Assembly (NCBI GenBank): GCA_027257055.1
Contig: JAPVLO010000617.1
Location: forward strand, 868,001-932,000
DNA from: Cephalopachus bancanus
Taxonomy: Eukaryota > Chordata > Mammalia > Primates > Tarsiidae
Direction of reading: 5' to 3'
Length of the DNA: 64,000 nt
A model generated the notes under the pieces. The model was not told the origin of the DNA and searched no databases. It saw nothing but the letters and a program-made list of their open reading frames with translations. Both the position numbers and the translations under genes were made by a program. Below, one piece after another: positions 53,546 to 64,000 of the stretch; the stretch's first letter is position 1, and every line of letters begins with the position of its first letter.

Positions 53546-53736
53546 GTATGTAAAAAAAAATTATCAGTAGCTTTGGTCTTTTTTGTGAGTTTTAAAATTA
53601 TTTAAGTTATGCATGTATAGTATAGAAAAACAAATACAGATGAGCAGAAATAAAAATTAAAATAAATTGTGTTTTTACAAATGTTGTGTTTAGCCATTGT
53701 TAACACTGTGGTAAATAGACTTCTAAATAAATATAC

Positions 53737-54046
53737 TTTTTTTTTTTTTCTTAGCTTTTTTTTTTTTTGAGTTGGAATCTCACTTTGCTGCCCAGGCTGG
53801 AGTACAGTGCTTACGTCCACCATAGTCTTGACCTCCTGGGCTCAGGCGATCCTCCCACCTCAGCCTTCCAAGTAGCTGGAACTACAGGGGTGCACCACCA
53901 CGCCTGGCTAATTTTTCTTGATTTATTGTAGAGATGAGGTCTTGCCAAGTTGCCCAGGCTGGTCTTGCAACCCTGGGCTCAGGCAATCTTCTTGCCTCTG
54001 CTTCCCAAAGTGCTGGGATTACAGGCATGAACCACCATGCCTGGCC
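53737..54046 (-). mobile_element. Alu, antisense, 9-bp TSD
   Basis: AATAAATAT at 53726-53734 and 54047-54055. Long interrupted T-tail. Confidence 0.95.
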
Positions 54047-54101
54047 AATAAATATTTATGTATATTTCTACTTAGATATCTTTTTAAAAACCAAGTAGAC
54101 C

Positions 54102-54121
54102 TATATATATATATATATATA
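54102..54121. repeat. (TA)n microsatellite
   Basis: Ten TA units. Confidence 0.95.
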
Positions 54122-54931
54122 CGTGTTTTACTCTAACAATATTTTAGGAGTATTTTATGATAACAAACATGACTACATCGTTCTTTTAAATGACTCAAAG
54201 TATTTATGTGACTGTAGCACCATTTAAAAAAACTAGTTTCTCATTGTTAAGTGTCTAGATGATTTCAATTTTTTTTCAGTATTATCAGCACCATAGTGAA
54301 TGACTAAATCTTTTTTCACTTTAATTAGTCATTCCTTCTAGCTGTGTGAATGCTTACTTCTCCATATCTCTGAAGAATACTAGGTATTAAAATTAAGATA
54401 ATTTTTAAAATAATTTCAATCGTGAAAATGGTATCATTTAATTTATATTCTTGATTCCTAGTGAGATTAGATTTCTTTGTTTTTGACCATTTTTTTCTTC
54501 TTTAGTAATTTGCCAAGTTTTCTATTTCATGAGCTATTGAATCTTTTTGAAAGTTAAAAAAAATTATATGCATATACACTCTTGTATAGGACCTATATAT
54601 TATGTCAGAAAATTTGAATTTAGACATGTGCCATTAAATAGGAAGAAAGACAAAAATATAATTCTTCATGTCTCTTTTAAAATTATTCTGATTGCTTGAA
54701 ATTAAGATATAAAAGGCTATCAGAGATTTGTTATTAGTGTCTAAAAAAAAATGCTCATTTGTTAACATCCTCAGCTGACAGAAACTTAAAGAGTTTTCCA
54801 CATCTTTCTGGTTAGTGATGGAAAGATTCGAGCCCTTCGTCAACTTTAGTATTTACCAAAAAACAACAACAAAAAAATAGAAGTTCTTTAAAATAAATAA
54901 ATTTTAAATTTGAATATGTTTGTTTTTATAG
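54122..54931. other. Intronic DNA, nothing recognised
   Basis: AT-rich; ends with the acceptor 'tgtttttatag'. Confidence 0.45.
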
Positions 54932-55059
54932 GCAAACTTGGCCATGGCGATACTAACAGGGTGTATAAACCTAAAGTTATCGAAGCTTTACAAGGAATGT
55001 TCATTCGCAAAGTTTGTGCTGGGAGCCAGTCTTCACTTGCTTTGACATCAACAGGGCAG
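54932..55059 (+). CDS. HERC1: HERC1 coding exon 7 (residues 592-634), RLD1
   Basis: Acceptor AG at 54930-54931, donor GTAGGA at 55060. 128 bases: two complete the split Gly codon, then 42 codons. Encodes KLGHGDTNRVYKPKVIEALQ and the signature VCAGSQSSLAL, in which the usual His is Ser. Confidence 0.96.
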
Positions 55060-56788
55060 GTAGGACTAAGGGATGAACACAAAAGACTTAATTATTTCAG
55101 AGGACTGGGTGACTGAAAAGTAATAATTGTTTTTAAAATTTAAAATTATAAGAAATATACTTTAGGCAACATGGGAAATATTTTTTCCCGTTTGAAGTAG
55201 AGTATCTGAGAAGGAGCTAGGTTTTCTAACCTGGCTATGTGGCCCAGATAAACCTCCCCTCAGCCCGTTCTTTGTATTAAGCAGATTTTCTAAAATCTTT
55301 AAGCATTTAGCACCCCTTAAACCTTTTTCTGAAAATCACAGATTGTGGAGGAATGTAAGACTAGTTCTTGATGAAGCCAGTGATAGGAACTAGAAGGCAA
55401 AGAAGATCAAAAAGAGGGTAAAGAGAGCCCTTCCATGTAGAGAATAATCTGAGAGAGCAAGTGTTTCTGAGAAATGGGGTTAAGTCAGGCTTAGGATATT
55501 CAGAATGTATGATCCCTTAATGAGCTTTTGACATTTGGCATGCATATTTTGACTCTTCCCCTGCTTATTGGTGATAGGGAGGGGCCAGGTCCGATGACAG
55601 ACTGACAGTATGTGCCTTTTGGTATCCATCAGCAATGGCAGTGAAAGAGTGAGCTGACCACTTATTCTCTTACATATGGGAACCTGTTATGTGCCAGGTA
55701 GTAGTATAAAAACATTTTCAGACTAATTCACAAGGTGGAATTCATGAGCAGAAAAACTGGAATTAGTATATAATTTAATTGTCCTTTGAGAAACTAAAAC
55801 CTTGTGTCCTAACAAATCTAACTCAAACTATTCATCATTACATTAGTTCATTGCCACCTTAAATCTTTTTTACGTATTTCTCACTATGGATTTTGTAGTA
55901 AAAATCATTGAATTGAAGTCAGATGATGCTCACCTACTTGATGTATACCCACAAGCAAATCACAGACCGCCCTTGGGTATCATATGCTTCTTTTTTGTGA
56001 GGGGGTAATACTTTCTGCCGTGCCTACAGATGATTATATAATTATTTGAATGGAATGTTTCTTTAAATTGTCAAGTACTATTAAACTATTAGTGGTAAAT
56101 AATAACAATTATAGTAAATTTATTATGTTGAATTCCAAAGAAACTTGTAAATTATTTGTTATATGGAGTAGTTGTATTATGAGTACATTAAGTTATATGA
56201 AGCCAGTTATATATGCTTGGAAAAAAATAAAGTTAGAAATATTTTTGAAGGGTAACAGTAATTTTGTTTACCATTATACTTGTTGAGTATGAAATGAAAA
56301 TCAATATTGCTTTTCCCTGAGTCCTTCTCCTAAAACATGCTTTTAAACTGTATTAGAGTTTTATTGCATTTTATACTTTAGTAAGTTCTTTGGTAACTGG
56401 TACAAATATATGCTCTTTATTTTTTATTTAATCTCTCAGCAGCAGTCTTTCCTACAATAATAGCAAACCAAAAATATTACCAAACTTGATAGCATAAAAA
56501 TAAGAGTCTGTATGATCTTACCAAAATCCTTTGAGGGAAAACATTCAGTTTGCTGATTGTTTTGATTTAGTTCATTTTGAGTTAGCAAGTTGGCAGTTAT
56601 TAATCCTTTTATTTTCCTTTTTTTTTTCCCCCATCGTGTGCTTCCCCCATGCATCTTAAATCAGTCATTGGTTATTTTGGTATTAGTCAGAAATGAAGAT
56701 GGTCAGGGGGAACCATCTTGATTACTGCTTCTCATGACCCTCTTTATAAGTAGTTAGTTAAAGTTATTATAACAGTGAGGTGAGGGAT
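55060..56788. other. Intronic DNA, nothing recognised
   Basis: No ORF of interest and no repeat family identified by eye. Confidence 0.4.
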
Positions 56789-56905
56789 TTTTTTCTTTTT
56801 TAAATAGAGACAGGGTTTTGGTATGTTGCCCAGGCTGGTCTTGAACTCCTGACCTCAAGTAATCCTTTCCAAGGTGCTGGGATTACAGGTGTGAGCCACC
56901 GTGCT
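56789..56905 (-). mobile_element. Alu half / FLAM-like monomer, antisense
   Basis: 'ttgcccaggctggtcttgaa' to 'acaggtgtgagccaccg': one arm only, no clear target duplication. Confidence 0.75.
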
Positions 56906-57126
56906 ATGATTTGGTATTTTTAAAACTAAATCATAAACATCAGTTTTGTGACTTATATCATTCATTTTGTGTGATCTTATCTTGGTCTAATCTGTTTCAC
57001 CTGCAGAGTGAGAAACACATATCGAAGTTTTAAGACAGTATTTCCAAAGCTTTAAGATTGGGCAAATATACCAAATATGTAAGCAATTAGTAGTTTTAGC
57101 AGCATCTCTCAGGACCTTTCCTTTTA

Positions 57127-57405
57127 TTTTTATTTTTTTGAGTTGGAGTCTCACTCCATCGCCCAGACTAGAGTACAGTGGGATGCTCACAGCCACCCCA
57201 GCATTGACACGCTGCACTCTGGTGATCCTTCCACCTCAGCCTTCCAAGTAGCCGGAACTACAGGCACGTGCTACCATGCCCGGCTATTTTTTTGATTTAT
57301 TATAGAGATGAGGTCTCCCCAAGTTGCTCAGGCTATTCTCGTACCCATGGGTTCAGGTAGTCCCCCGAGCTCGGCCTCCCAAAGTGCTGGGATTGCAGGC
57401 TTGAG
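57127..57405 (-). mobile_element. Alu, antisense
   Basis: Full-length, moderately diverged antisense Alu. Confidence 0.93.
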
Positions 57406-57673
57406 CGGTGGCTCCATTTTTACCTATGACCAATTATTTTTCTTTACAACTTAGCTGCTTGTCTGCCTGTATAATGAACATTTAAAAATGGCACAGTAAA
57501 TCACTATGACAATTTTTGAAGTGATCAAAGTGATGATTTTAACATCAGAAATATATTAATATTAAAGCAAAACTCTTGTTTTATTATTTGAGATTTTTTT
57601 TTATTCCTAAACAGTTTAAGCTGACAATTTAATCATCTCAGGAAATAATGTGTGGTGAATTTCTATTTTTCAG

Positions 57674-57818
57674 GTCTATGCCTGGGGTTGTGGAGCTTGT
57701 CTGGGTTGTGGTTCTTCAGAAGCTACTGCTTTGAGACCTAAGCTTATTGAAGAACTGGCTGCCACAAGAATAGTTGATATTTCTATTGGAGACAGTCATT
57801 GTTTGGCTCTTTCTCATG
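57674..57818 (+). CDS. HERC1: HERC1 coding exon 8 (residues 635-683), RLD1
   Basis: Acceptor AG at 57672-57673, donor GTAAAG at 57819. 145 bases, leaving one base of an Asp codon. Encodes VYAWGCGACLGCGSSEATALRP-type sequence and the signature ISIGDSHCLAL. Confidence 0.96.
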
Positions 57819-57920
57819 GTAAAGTTAGCTGTTTTTAAGGAAATAGTATTAATATTGTCTTTCATAATTATATTGTATTTACATTTGTCTTTTCTTTTGT
57901 ACTTTATATTTTGTTTTTAG
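57819..57920 (+). other. HERC1: HERC1 short intron, 102 bp
   Basis: The smallest intron in the window, GT...AG with a T-rich 3' end. No repeat inside. Confidence 0.95.
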
Positions 57921-58092
57921 ATAATGAAGTTTATGCCTGGGGCAATAACTCAATGGGGCAGTGTGGCCAAGGAAATTCCACAGGTCCTATTACTAAACCA
58001 AAGAAAGTGAGTGGCTTAGATGGCATAGCTATTCAGCAGATTTCAGCAGGAACATCACATAGTCTGGCTTGGACTGCTCTTCCTAGGGACAG
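57921..58092 (+). CDS. HERC1: HERC1 coding exon 9 (residues 683-740), end of RLD1
   Basis: Acceptor AG at 57919-57920, donor GTAAGA at 58093. 172 bases, leaving two bases of an Arg codon. Encodes NEVYAWGNNSMGQCGQGN and the signature ISAGTSHSLAW, the last RCC1-type repeat seen, then TALPRDR. Confidence 0.96.
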
Positions 58093-58324
58093 GTAAGAGT
58101 GCCTATGCTTAAAATTTTTTATTTTTAATAATGGTAGAAACACTAATAAAATCAGAAATTACTGTTGCTTGTTCATAAAATGCCCTTCTGAACTTGATAG
58201 TATTGATTTTTTTTAATATCATACAAATGACATCTAGGTTTCTTTTGGTTTGAATGTTGAAGTTAGATATTTTTCAGAAGGAAGAAGTTAAGTTAAATCC
58301 TGTATTTAAGACATTTTCTTTTTT

Positions 58325-58620
58325 TTTCTTTTTTTTTTTTTTTGAGTTGAAGTCTCATTCTGTCACCCAAACTGGAGTGCAGTGGCCGCTCCCAGCCACC
58401 ACAGCCTCGACCTGCTGGGCTCCGGCAATCCTTCCGCCTCAGCCTTCCAAGTAGCTGGAACTACAGGCGCACGCTACCATGTCTGGCTAATTTTTGATTT
58501 ATTGTAGAGATGAGGTTTTGCCAAGTTGTCCAGGCAGCTCTCGAACCCGTGGGCTCAGGCAAGCCACTCACTTCGGCCTCCCAAAGTGCTGGGATTACAG
58601 GCTGAGCCACTGAGTCTGGC
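58325..58620 (-). mobile_element. Alu, antisense
   Basis: Lineage-type Alu flanked by ACATTTTCTTTT / ACATTTTTTTA. Confidence 0.95.
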
Positions 58621-58753
58621 AACATTTTTTTAATTTAAGTGTCTTCTAACCATTTTGAATTCTCTGTATTCAGATACTGTTTTGAAAATTTTAAATGTCT
58701 GTTTATTAAGAGAAAATTAAATTAATTAAAACCAGAACCAAGATTTATTTATT

Positions 58754-59040
58754 TATTTTGAGTTGGAGTCTTACTCTGTCACCCAGGCTGGAGTGCCAGT
58801 GGCATGCTCATGGCCACCGCAACCTCTACCTGCTGGTATCAGATGATCCTTCTGTCTCAGCCTTCCAAGTAGGTGGAACTAAGCATGTGCCACCACACAT
58901 GGCTAATTTTTTGGTTTATTGTAGAGACGAGGTCTTGCCGTGTTGTTCAGGCTGGTCTTGAACCCTTGGGCTCAGGTAGTTCTCTTGCCTCTGCCTCCCA
59001 AAGTGCTGGGATCACAGGCGTGAACCATTGTGCCTGGCAT
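58754..59040 (-). mobile_element. Alu, antisense, TSD
   Basis: AACCAAGATTTATT-type repeats flank it (about 58737 and 59041). Confidence 0.94.
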
Positions 59041-59534
59041 AACCAAGCTTTATTGAGTTAACTTTGTTTAATCTCAGTGCCCTTTGTCTGGCTGTTTTTC
59101 TTTTTAAAGAAACAAAAACAAAAACAGTGGCCATTCTTTTTAATTAAGGAAGTCACTTTGTGCAGAAATTTAACTTTTTCCTAAAGTGATAACTGTATAT
59201 GTGTAGCTAATCGAGTATGTGACTTTTAGTCAATGTTAGGGGATTGAATTTTAAAGAATGTTTGCGTTGTTTCAGATATTCATGATACACGTGGGCTGAC
59301 TTACAACTTAGAATATATTTTAATTCTAGACCTTTGATTCAGAGGGAGTTTATTATGATATTCTAACCAATTAAAAATATAGATAATTTTTCCTCTAGAA
59401 CAAAAGCCAAAATAAATAAGTTGAATATAATTTGCTATTAGTATTAAATCTGCAGCCTCCCACTTCATATGTAGGTAGGAGGGTCCCAAGATCTTCAAAA
59501 CATTCACAAGAGATTTCAGTAGTAGTTCTTTCTT
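59041..59534. other. Intronic DNA, nothing recognised
   Basis: No ORF or known repeat seen. Confidence 0.4.
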
Positions 59535-59782
59535 TTTTTTTAATCAGAGTCTCACTGTCGCCTAGGCTGGAGTACAGTGGCAATTGCAGCCTCGAACTGC
59601 TGAGCTCAGGCGATCCTTCCGCCTCATCCTTTCAAGTAGCTGGAACTACAGGCACATGCCACAGCACCCAGCTAATTTTTTTATTTATCTTAGAGACAAG
59701 ATTTCACCAAGTTGCCCAGGCATTCCTCTTGCCTCAGACTCCCAAAGTGCTAGGATGATAGGAATGAGCCACCACACCCGGT
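59535..59782 (-). mobile_element. Alu, antisense, internally deleted
   Basis: Slightly short antisense Alu flanked by AGTAGTTCTTTCTTTT / AATAGTATTTCTTTT. Confidence 0.92.
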
Positions 59783-60140
59783 TAATAGTATTTCTTTTAA
59801 TAGAGTTCATTATCAGTCTATAATAGAGTCAGGATATTTTTAAAAATATGAAATATACATTTTCTAGTCTCTTTAAGCCAAAAGGCTTTTGTAGATCATA
59901 TGGCTCAGCCCTCAGATGAGTAGATTTCTAAATCTTCTAAAAATAGGTGGTGGTTATGTTTTTTCCATGGTTTTCTTCAGTTGCTAAAAATGAGGGGTTT
60001 TATCACTTTCATAATTAAGAGTGTCTTTTGTATATCTTGTTGAGATAGTTTAGCTTTAATATGTTTTAATTTTTGTTTTTGATCACATGTGAAAATTTTA
60101 ATTTAAGCCTGTTTTATGATTTTCCTATGTGTCCTTGTAG
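59783..60140. other. Intronic DNA, nothing recognised
   Basis: Ends with the acceptor 'tgtgtccttgtag'. Confidence 0.45.
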
Positions 60141-60275
60141 GCAAGTTGTTGCATGGCACAGACCTTATTGTGTAGATCTTGAAGAGAGTACCTTCTCGCA
60201 TCTGCGTTCTTTTCTCGAGAGATACTGTGATAAAATAAACAGCGAGATTCCCCCACTCCCTTTCCCTTCATCAAG
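60141..60275 (+). CDS. HERC1: HERC1 coding exon 10 (residues 740-785)
   Basis: Acceptor AG at 60139-60140, donor GTATGT at 60276. 135 bases: one completes the Arg codon, then 44 codons, then two bases of another Arg. Encodes QVVAWHRPYCVDLEESTFSH, just after RLD1. Confidence 0.96.
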
Positions 60276-60587
60276 GTATGTATATATGTTGTATGTGTTT
60301 GTGTGCATGAATATTATTCCTTTTGAGATTTTTACTTATTCTTCTTTGTTTGCTTTCCCTTCCAAATTGTATGAAACTTCTTTATAAACTGGAAAAGAGC
60401 TAAACTTAGATACTTATTGATAATAACCTCTAGGAAAAAAGTTACTCATAATTTCACAAATCACATTTAAAAAATTACTATTGTTCGTGACTTGACAAAA
60501 TTTTTAAAGACAAAAATATGTCACCTAACCTGGATTGCATATGTATCTTTATGTTCTAAAAATTTATAGTAGTTTATTTGGTTTTAG
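60276..60587 (+). other. HERC1: HERC1 intron, 312 bp
   Basis: GT-AG intron without recognised repeats. Confidence 0.93.
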
Positions 60588-60753
60588 GGAACACCACAGT
60601 TTCCTCAAACTGTGCCTGAAGCTGCTTTCGAATCACCTAGCTCTCGCACTTGCGGGAGGGGTTGCTACCAGCATTCTTGGGAGGCAGGCAGGTCCACTTC
60701 GAAATTTGCTCTTCAGATTAATGGACTCTACTGTCCCAGATGAAATCCAAGAG
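60588..60753 (+). CDS. HERC1: HERC1 coding exon 11 (residues 785-840), last in window
   Basis: Acceptor AG at 60586-60587, donor GTAAGA at 60754. 166 bases ending in phase 0. Encodes EHHSFLKLCLKLLSNHLALA and RLMDSTVPDEIQE, an alpha-helical segment. All eleven exons join without a stop for 840 codons; the remaining ~4,000 residues lie downstream. Confidence 0.96.
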
Positions 60754-61601
60754 GTAAGAGAGTACAACTTGTGAATCTGTACCTTAAGCCACATCTTCCT
60801 GGTATTTTAGCTGTATGGCATGTTCAGCCGCACATTGGACAACTTTAGTTTGATGTTCTTTTTCTCTTGGTTTTGTTTTTGTTTTTGGTGGGAGTAGATA
60901 TTTTTAACTCATCCATTAAGACATAAGTCAGATGGCATCTCTGAGAAACTTTATATTCCTACTTCTCACCATGGTAGGTTCCTTTTATATATATTCTCAT
61001 TGTATCACATTGTGTTATAGTTGCCTATATACAGACATGTTAATTTTTTCACCAGAAGATGAATTTATGATGGCAAGAACCTAGTATATGCTTTGGTCAA
61101 TAGTAGTAACTAAATAGGTGAACTAGGTCGTCTACTAGAACCCCAGTCACAGTTAGGAGAGAAATGTTGACTTAAGGAGGAGTGAGTGGCCTAGAATAGA
61201 CTAATGATTATTAATAAGGGAGAGTTTAGTTTGAAAAAAGGCTATTTGGTCTTATAATACAATATTAAATTTGGGGACCTTTAAAAAAATCTATTTTTGT
61301 AATACCAAACAGAAAAAAATTCTTTTTTTAGTTGTTGAATTGTAAGAATTCTTGTGTTCTCACATTTCACAATGGCATGAACTGATTTAGCTGTTGTGGT
61401 GAATGAGTGGGTGGCCCCTTTAGATTGGAAACTCAGCCTTTAATTTTAAGAAATTATCTTGAAAAATTTTGCTGATTTCCTATTCATTGTTTTCTGTCTC
61501 TGGAACTTCATATTATTGGGATACTTGACTTCCTGAACCAGTCCTTTTTTTTTTTTTTTGGTATTTTCTTTTCTATTTTCATATATTTCCTCTGTACATT
61601 A
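60754..61601. other. Intron start, nothing recognised
   Basis: No ORF or repeat family identified. Confidence 0.4.
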
Positions 61602-61615
61602 TAAGAAATGTAATT

Positions 61616-61891
61616 TTTTTTTTTTTTTTTGAGTTGGAGTCTCACTCTGTTGCCCAGTCTGGAGGGCAGTGGCATGTTCCCCGCCACCGCAGCTTCAACC
61701 TGCTGGGCTCAGGTGATCCTTCTGCCTCAGCCTTCCAAGTAGCTGGAACTATAGGCATGCATCATCACACCTGGCTAGTTTTTTGATTTATTGTAGAGAT
61801 GAGGCCCTGCCAAGTCTCGAACTCATGGACTTGGCAGTCTTCTCTCCTCGGCCTCCCAAAGTGCTGGGATTATAGGCGTGAGTGCCCCGTC
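61616..61891 (-). mobile_element. Alu, antisense, 14-bp TSD
   Basis: TAAGAAATGTAATT at 61602-61615 recurs at 61892-61905. Right arm partly deleted. Confidence 0.96.
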
Positions 61892-62073
61892 TAAGAAATG
61901 TAATTCTTTATTCTCATCCCTCTATTGAGCTTTTCTATTTTGTCTGTCATCTTCTGAATTTATAAGAATTCTTTTCTTTATTCTTTTATGAGAGCTCCTT
62001 TTTTAGAGATTCCCTGCTCTGCCTTCTTATCCTTTTTGAAGATACTACTTTTTGTTCTTAAGTTTTTTTCTCC

Positions 62074-62081
62074 GTGTGTGT

Positions 62082-62122
<41 letters not shown>
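62074..62122. repeat. (GT)n microsatellite at a TINE tail
   Basis: A GT run of about 24 units directly abutting the T-end (A-tail side) of the TINE at 62126. Confidence 0.97.
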
Positions 62123-62125
<3 letters not shown>

Positions 62126-62188
62126 AAAGCAGTATTTATTAGAGAACATAAAAGCTCCCATAGTGGGAAGGGACCCGAAGGGGTTGCC
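62126..62188 (-). mobile_element. TINE copy D (LTR-derived short retroposon), antisense
   Basis: On the minus strand starts GGCAACCCCTTCGGGTCCC, has a 'cactatgggagctttta' core and AATAAA (about 62132-62138), ending CTGCTTT AAAA and passing into a (CA)n run. Confidence 0.88.
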
Positions 62189-62716
62189 TGTTGTTTTTTC
62201 ATTAGAGTTTTTCTTGTAATTTTAGTCTCTGTCATAATAAAGGCTTTCCTCACATTTCTGATGAGCTTTGACTGCCCAATCATGGGTGGGAGTGTGACAC
62301 TACTAGGATGGTTGAAAGTTCTGGGTGCACGAATGAGGGTTATCATCTTTGTTGTAGATTGATGAGGCTGGGCTGTTTTGTTGGAGTCAACTCTTGATGT
62401 CTGCCTTTTATGGTCTTTTCTCTTGGGCTAGTCAGATTTCCCAGAGAAAAGCTCTTTCAGTCTACTTCCAGAAAGTAGAGATCTGAGTGACAGTCTTCTG
62501 GTGGGGAAAAAGAGCTTGAAAATCTCAACATTTTAGCATGAACACTCTCTCTTAAAATTCCCCAGTTTCTGTTTGGTATTCCTACTTCAATTGTAACTAT
62601 TACTATCATCATAATCAGTTTTCACCCAATACTCCTGTTTTGAGCTCCTTTGCCCTGTGTTGCAGAAGTACCTGAGCCTCTAGGAATCAGAGTGTTTTTT
62701 GTCTTTTCTCATTTTT
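62189..62716. other. Intronic DNA, nothing recognised
   Basis: No ORF or repeat family identified. Confidence 0.4.
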
Positions 62717-63001
62717 TTTTTTTTTTGAGTTGAAGTCTCACTCTGTCGCCCAGACTGGAGTGTGGTGGCCGCTCCCGGCCACCGCAGTCTCGACCTGCTG
62801 GGCTCCGGCGATCCTTCCGCCTCAGCTTTCCAAGTAGCCGGAATTACAGGCACGCGCTACCATGCCCGGCTGATTCTTTGATTTATTGTAGAGATGAGGT
62901 CTCGCTGCCCAGGTGGGTCTTGAACCCGCGGGCTCAGGCAATCCACTCACCTCAGCCTCCCAAAGGCGCGGGATTACAGGCTGAGCCACCGAGCCCGGCT
63001 C
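62717..63001 (-). mobile_element. Alu, antisense, 14-bp TSD
   Basis: CTTTTCTCATTTTT at 62703-62716 recurs at 63002-63015. Low-divergence lineage-type copy. Confidence 0.97.
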
Positions 63002-63092
63002 CTTTTCTCATTTTTTACTTAGGATCCAGCCTTTTCTGGTATTATAAGTCAGTTATCCTTTAACTCTTCCTTTCTGTTTCCAAAATTTCGAT

Positions 63093-63408
63093 GCTGGCTG
63101 GGTACAGTGGCTCACTCTTGTAATCACAGCACTTTGGGAGACTGAGGCAGGCAGCTTGCTTGTGCCCAGGACTTTGAGACCAGCCTGGGCAACATAGTGA
63201 AACCTCATCTCTACAATAAAAAAATGGAAAAAAGATTAGCCATGTGCGATGGTAGTGTGTGCCTTAAAAGAAAAAAGGATAATTTGCAATATAATTTATC
63301 TGTTGGCATTTCCTGCTCCTCTCTCAGCTACTCGGGATGCTAAGGCTGAAGGATCACCTGAGGCCAGGGGGTCCAGCCTTGGCGACAGAGTGAGACTCTG
63401 ACTCAAAA
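63093..63408 (+). mobile_element. Alu with 62-bp foreign insertion, sense
   Basis: Old sense Alu flanked by AAAATTTCGATG / AAAATTGTGATG. Between 'gtgtgtgcct' and 'cagctactcggg' it holds about 62 bp (63264-63325) that is not Alu. Confidence 0.88.
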
Positions 63409-63618
63409 CAGAAACAAAATTGTGATGACTCTTTTCTCCTTTACCTTTTTTTTGGTCTGTTTGTATTATCCCCCACCCCCATCTTTTTAGATGGGCTTTT
63501 TGAAAGAGAATACATGCCTTTAGTCCTTAATCCTTAGTCACCTTTGTTGGATTTCCACAGCTAAAATATATTTTGATTATAGTAACCTGAGGAAGTCATT
63601 AAAAGTTCTTCCATTTCT
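63409..63618. other. Intronic DNA, nothing recognised
   Basis: Short T/C-rich stretch. Confidence 0.4.
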
Positions 63619-63914
63619 GTTTTTTTTTTTTTTTTGAGTTGGAGTCTTACTCCATTACCCAGACTGGAGTGCAGTGGCACGCTCACGGCCACTCCAGCAT
63701 CGACCTGCTGAGCTCCAGCGGTCCTTCTGCCTCAGCCTTCCAAGTGGCTGGAACTACAGGTGCATACTACCACGCCTGGCTAATTTTTTGATTTATTGTA
63801 GAGACGAGGTCTCACCAAGTTGCCAGGCTGGTCTCGAACCCCTGGACTCAGGCAACCCTCTTGCCTCAACCTCCCAGAGTGCTGGGATTACAGAATTGAA
63901 CCACCACTCTCAGA
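63619..63914 (-). mobile_element. Alu, antisense, 8-bp TSD
   Basis: CCATTTCT at 63611-63618 recurs at 63915-63922. Confidence 0.95.
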
Positions 63915-64000
63915 CCATTTCTTAAACTGTTTTGGAAGGCACATGCTTTTTGATAGAAGGGGTATTAGTTCTTGTATACTTGTATTTTCAATCATTATAG

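Overview
The window is primate nuclear DNA, most probably from a tarsier (Carlito/Tarsius), and carries the 5' coding part of HERC1 on the + strand. Three things point to tarsier. The roughly 49 Alu-type copies include a lineage form with GGCTCAGCCTGTAAT at the head and TACAATAAATCAAAAAAT in the linker, which I do not recognise from anthropoids, lemurs or galagos. Recent left-arm Alu monomers with target-site duplications are present. Four very short, polyadenylated, LTR-derived inserts match the description of TINEs (Tarsius interspersed elements), which are known only from tarsier. The species call is inference; 'primate' is firm.

Layout: 1-30762 lies 5' of the first HERC1 coding exon (intron 1 or upstream DNA). 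It holds an antisense L1 with an intact 5' end (1-6121), an old L1 remnant, a Tigger1-like DNA transposon (9233-13740) broken up by Alus, an L1 tail, a solo LTR and an Alu monomer, and an antisense class I endogenous retrovirus (15554-23672) sitting inside an older Alu. Ancient LINE-type repeats fill much of the rest.

30763-60753 contains eleven HERC1 exons, all GT-AG, all in frame, together 840 codons. They encode the N-terminal segment and essentially the whole first RCC1-like domain (RLD1, from about residue 371). The SPRY, WD40, second RLD and HECT parts lie beyond the window. Introns range from 102 bp to 9.6 kb and are dense in Alus, mostly antisense to the gene. They also hold two hAT-like transposons, L1 tails, TINEs, microsatellites and MIR/L2-age fragments.

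The most unusual structures are: the TINE set, whose four copies begin at almost the same base; a 642-bp Alu-spacer-Alu cassette bounded by one 14-bp target-site duplication, which looks like a single retroposition event; a 44-bp perfect inverted copy of flanking DNA inside an Alu; strongly asymmetric proviral LTRs, one with an Alu piece lacking its tail in place of LTR sequence; and a tiny in-frame upstream ORF ending six bases before the HERC1 start codon. No bacterial, CRISPR or tRNA/rRNA features were seen.
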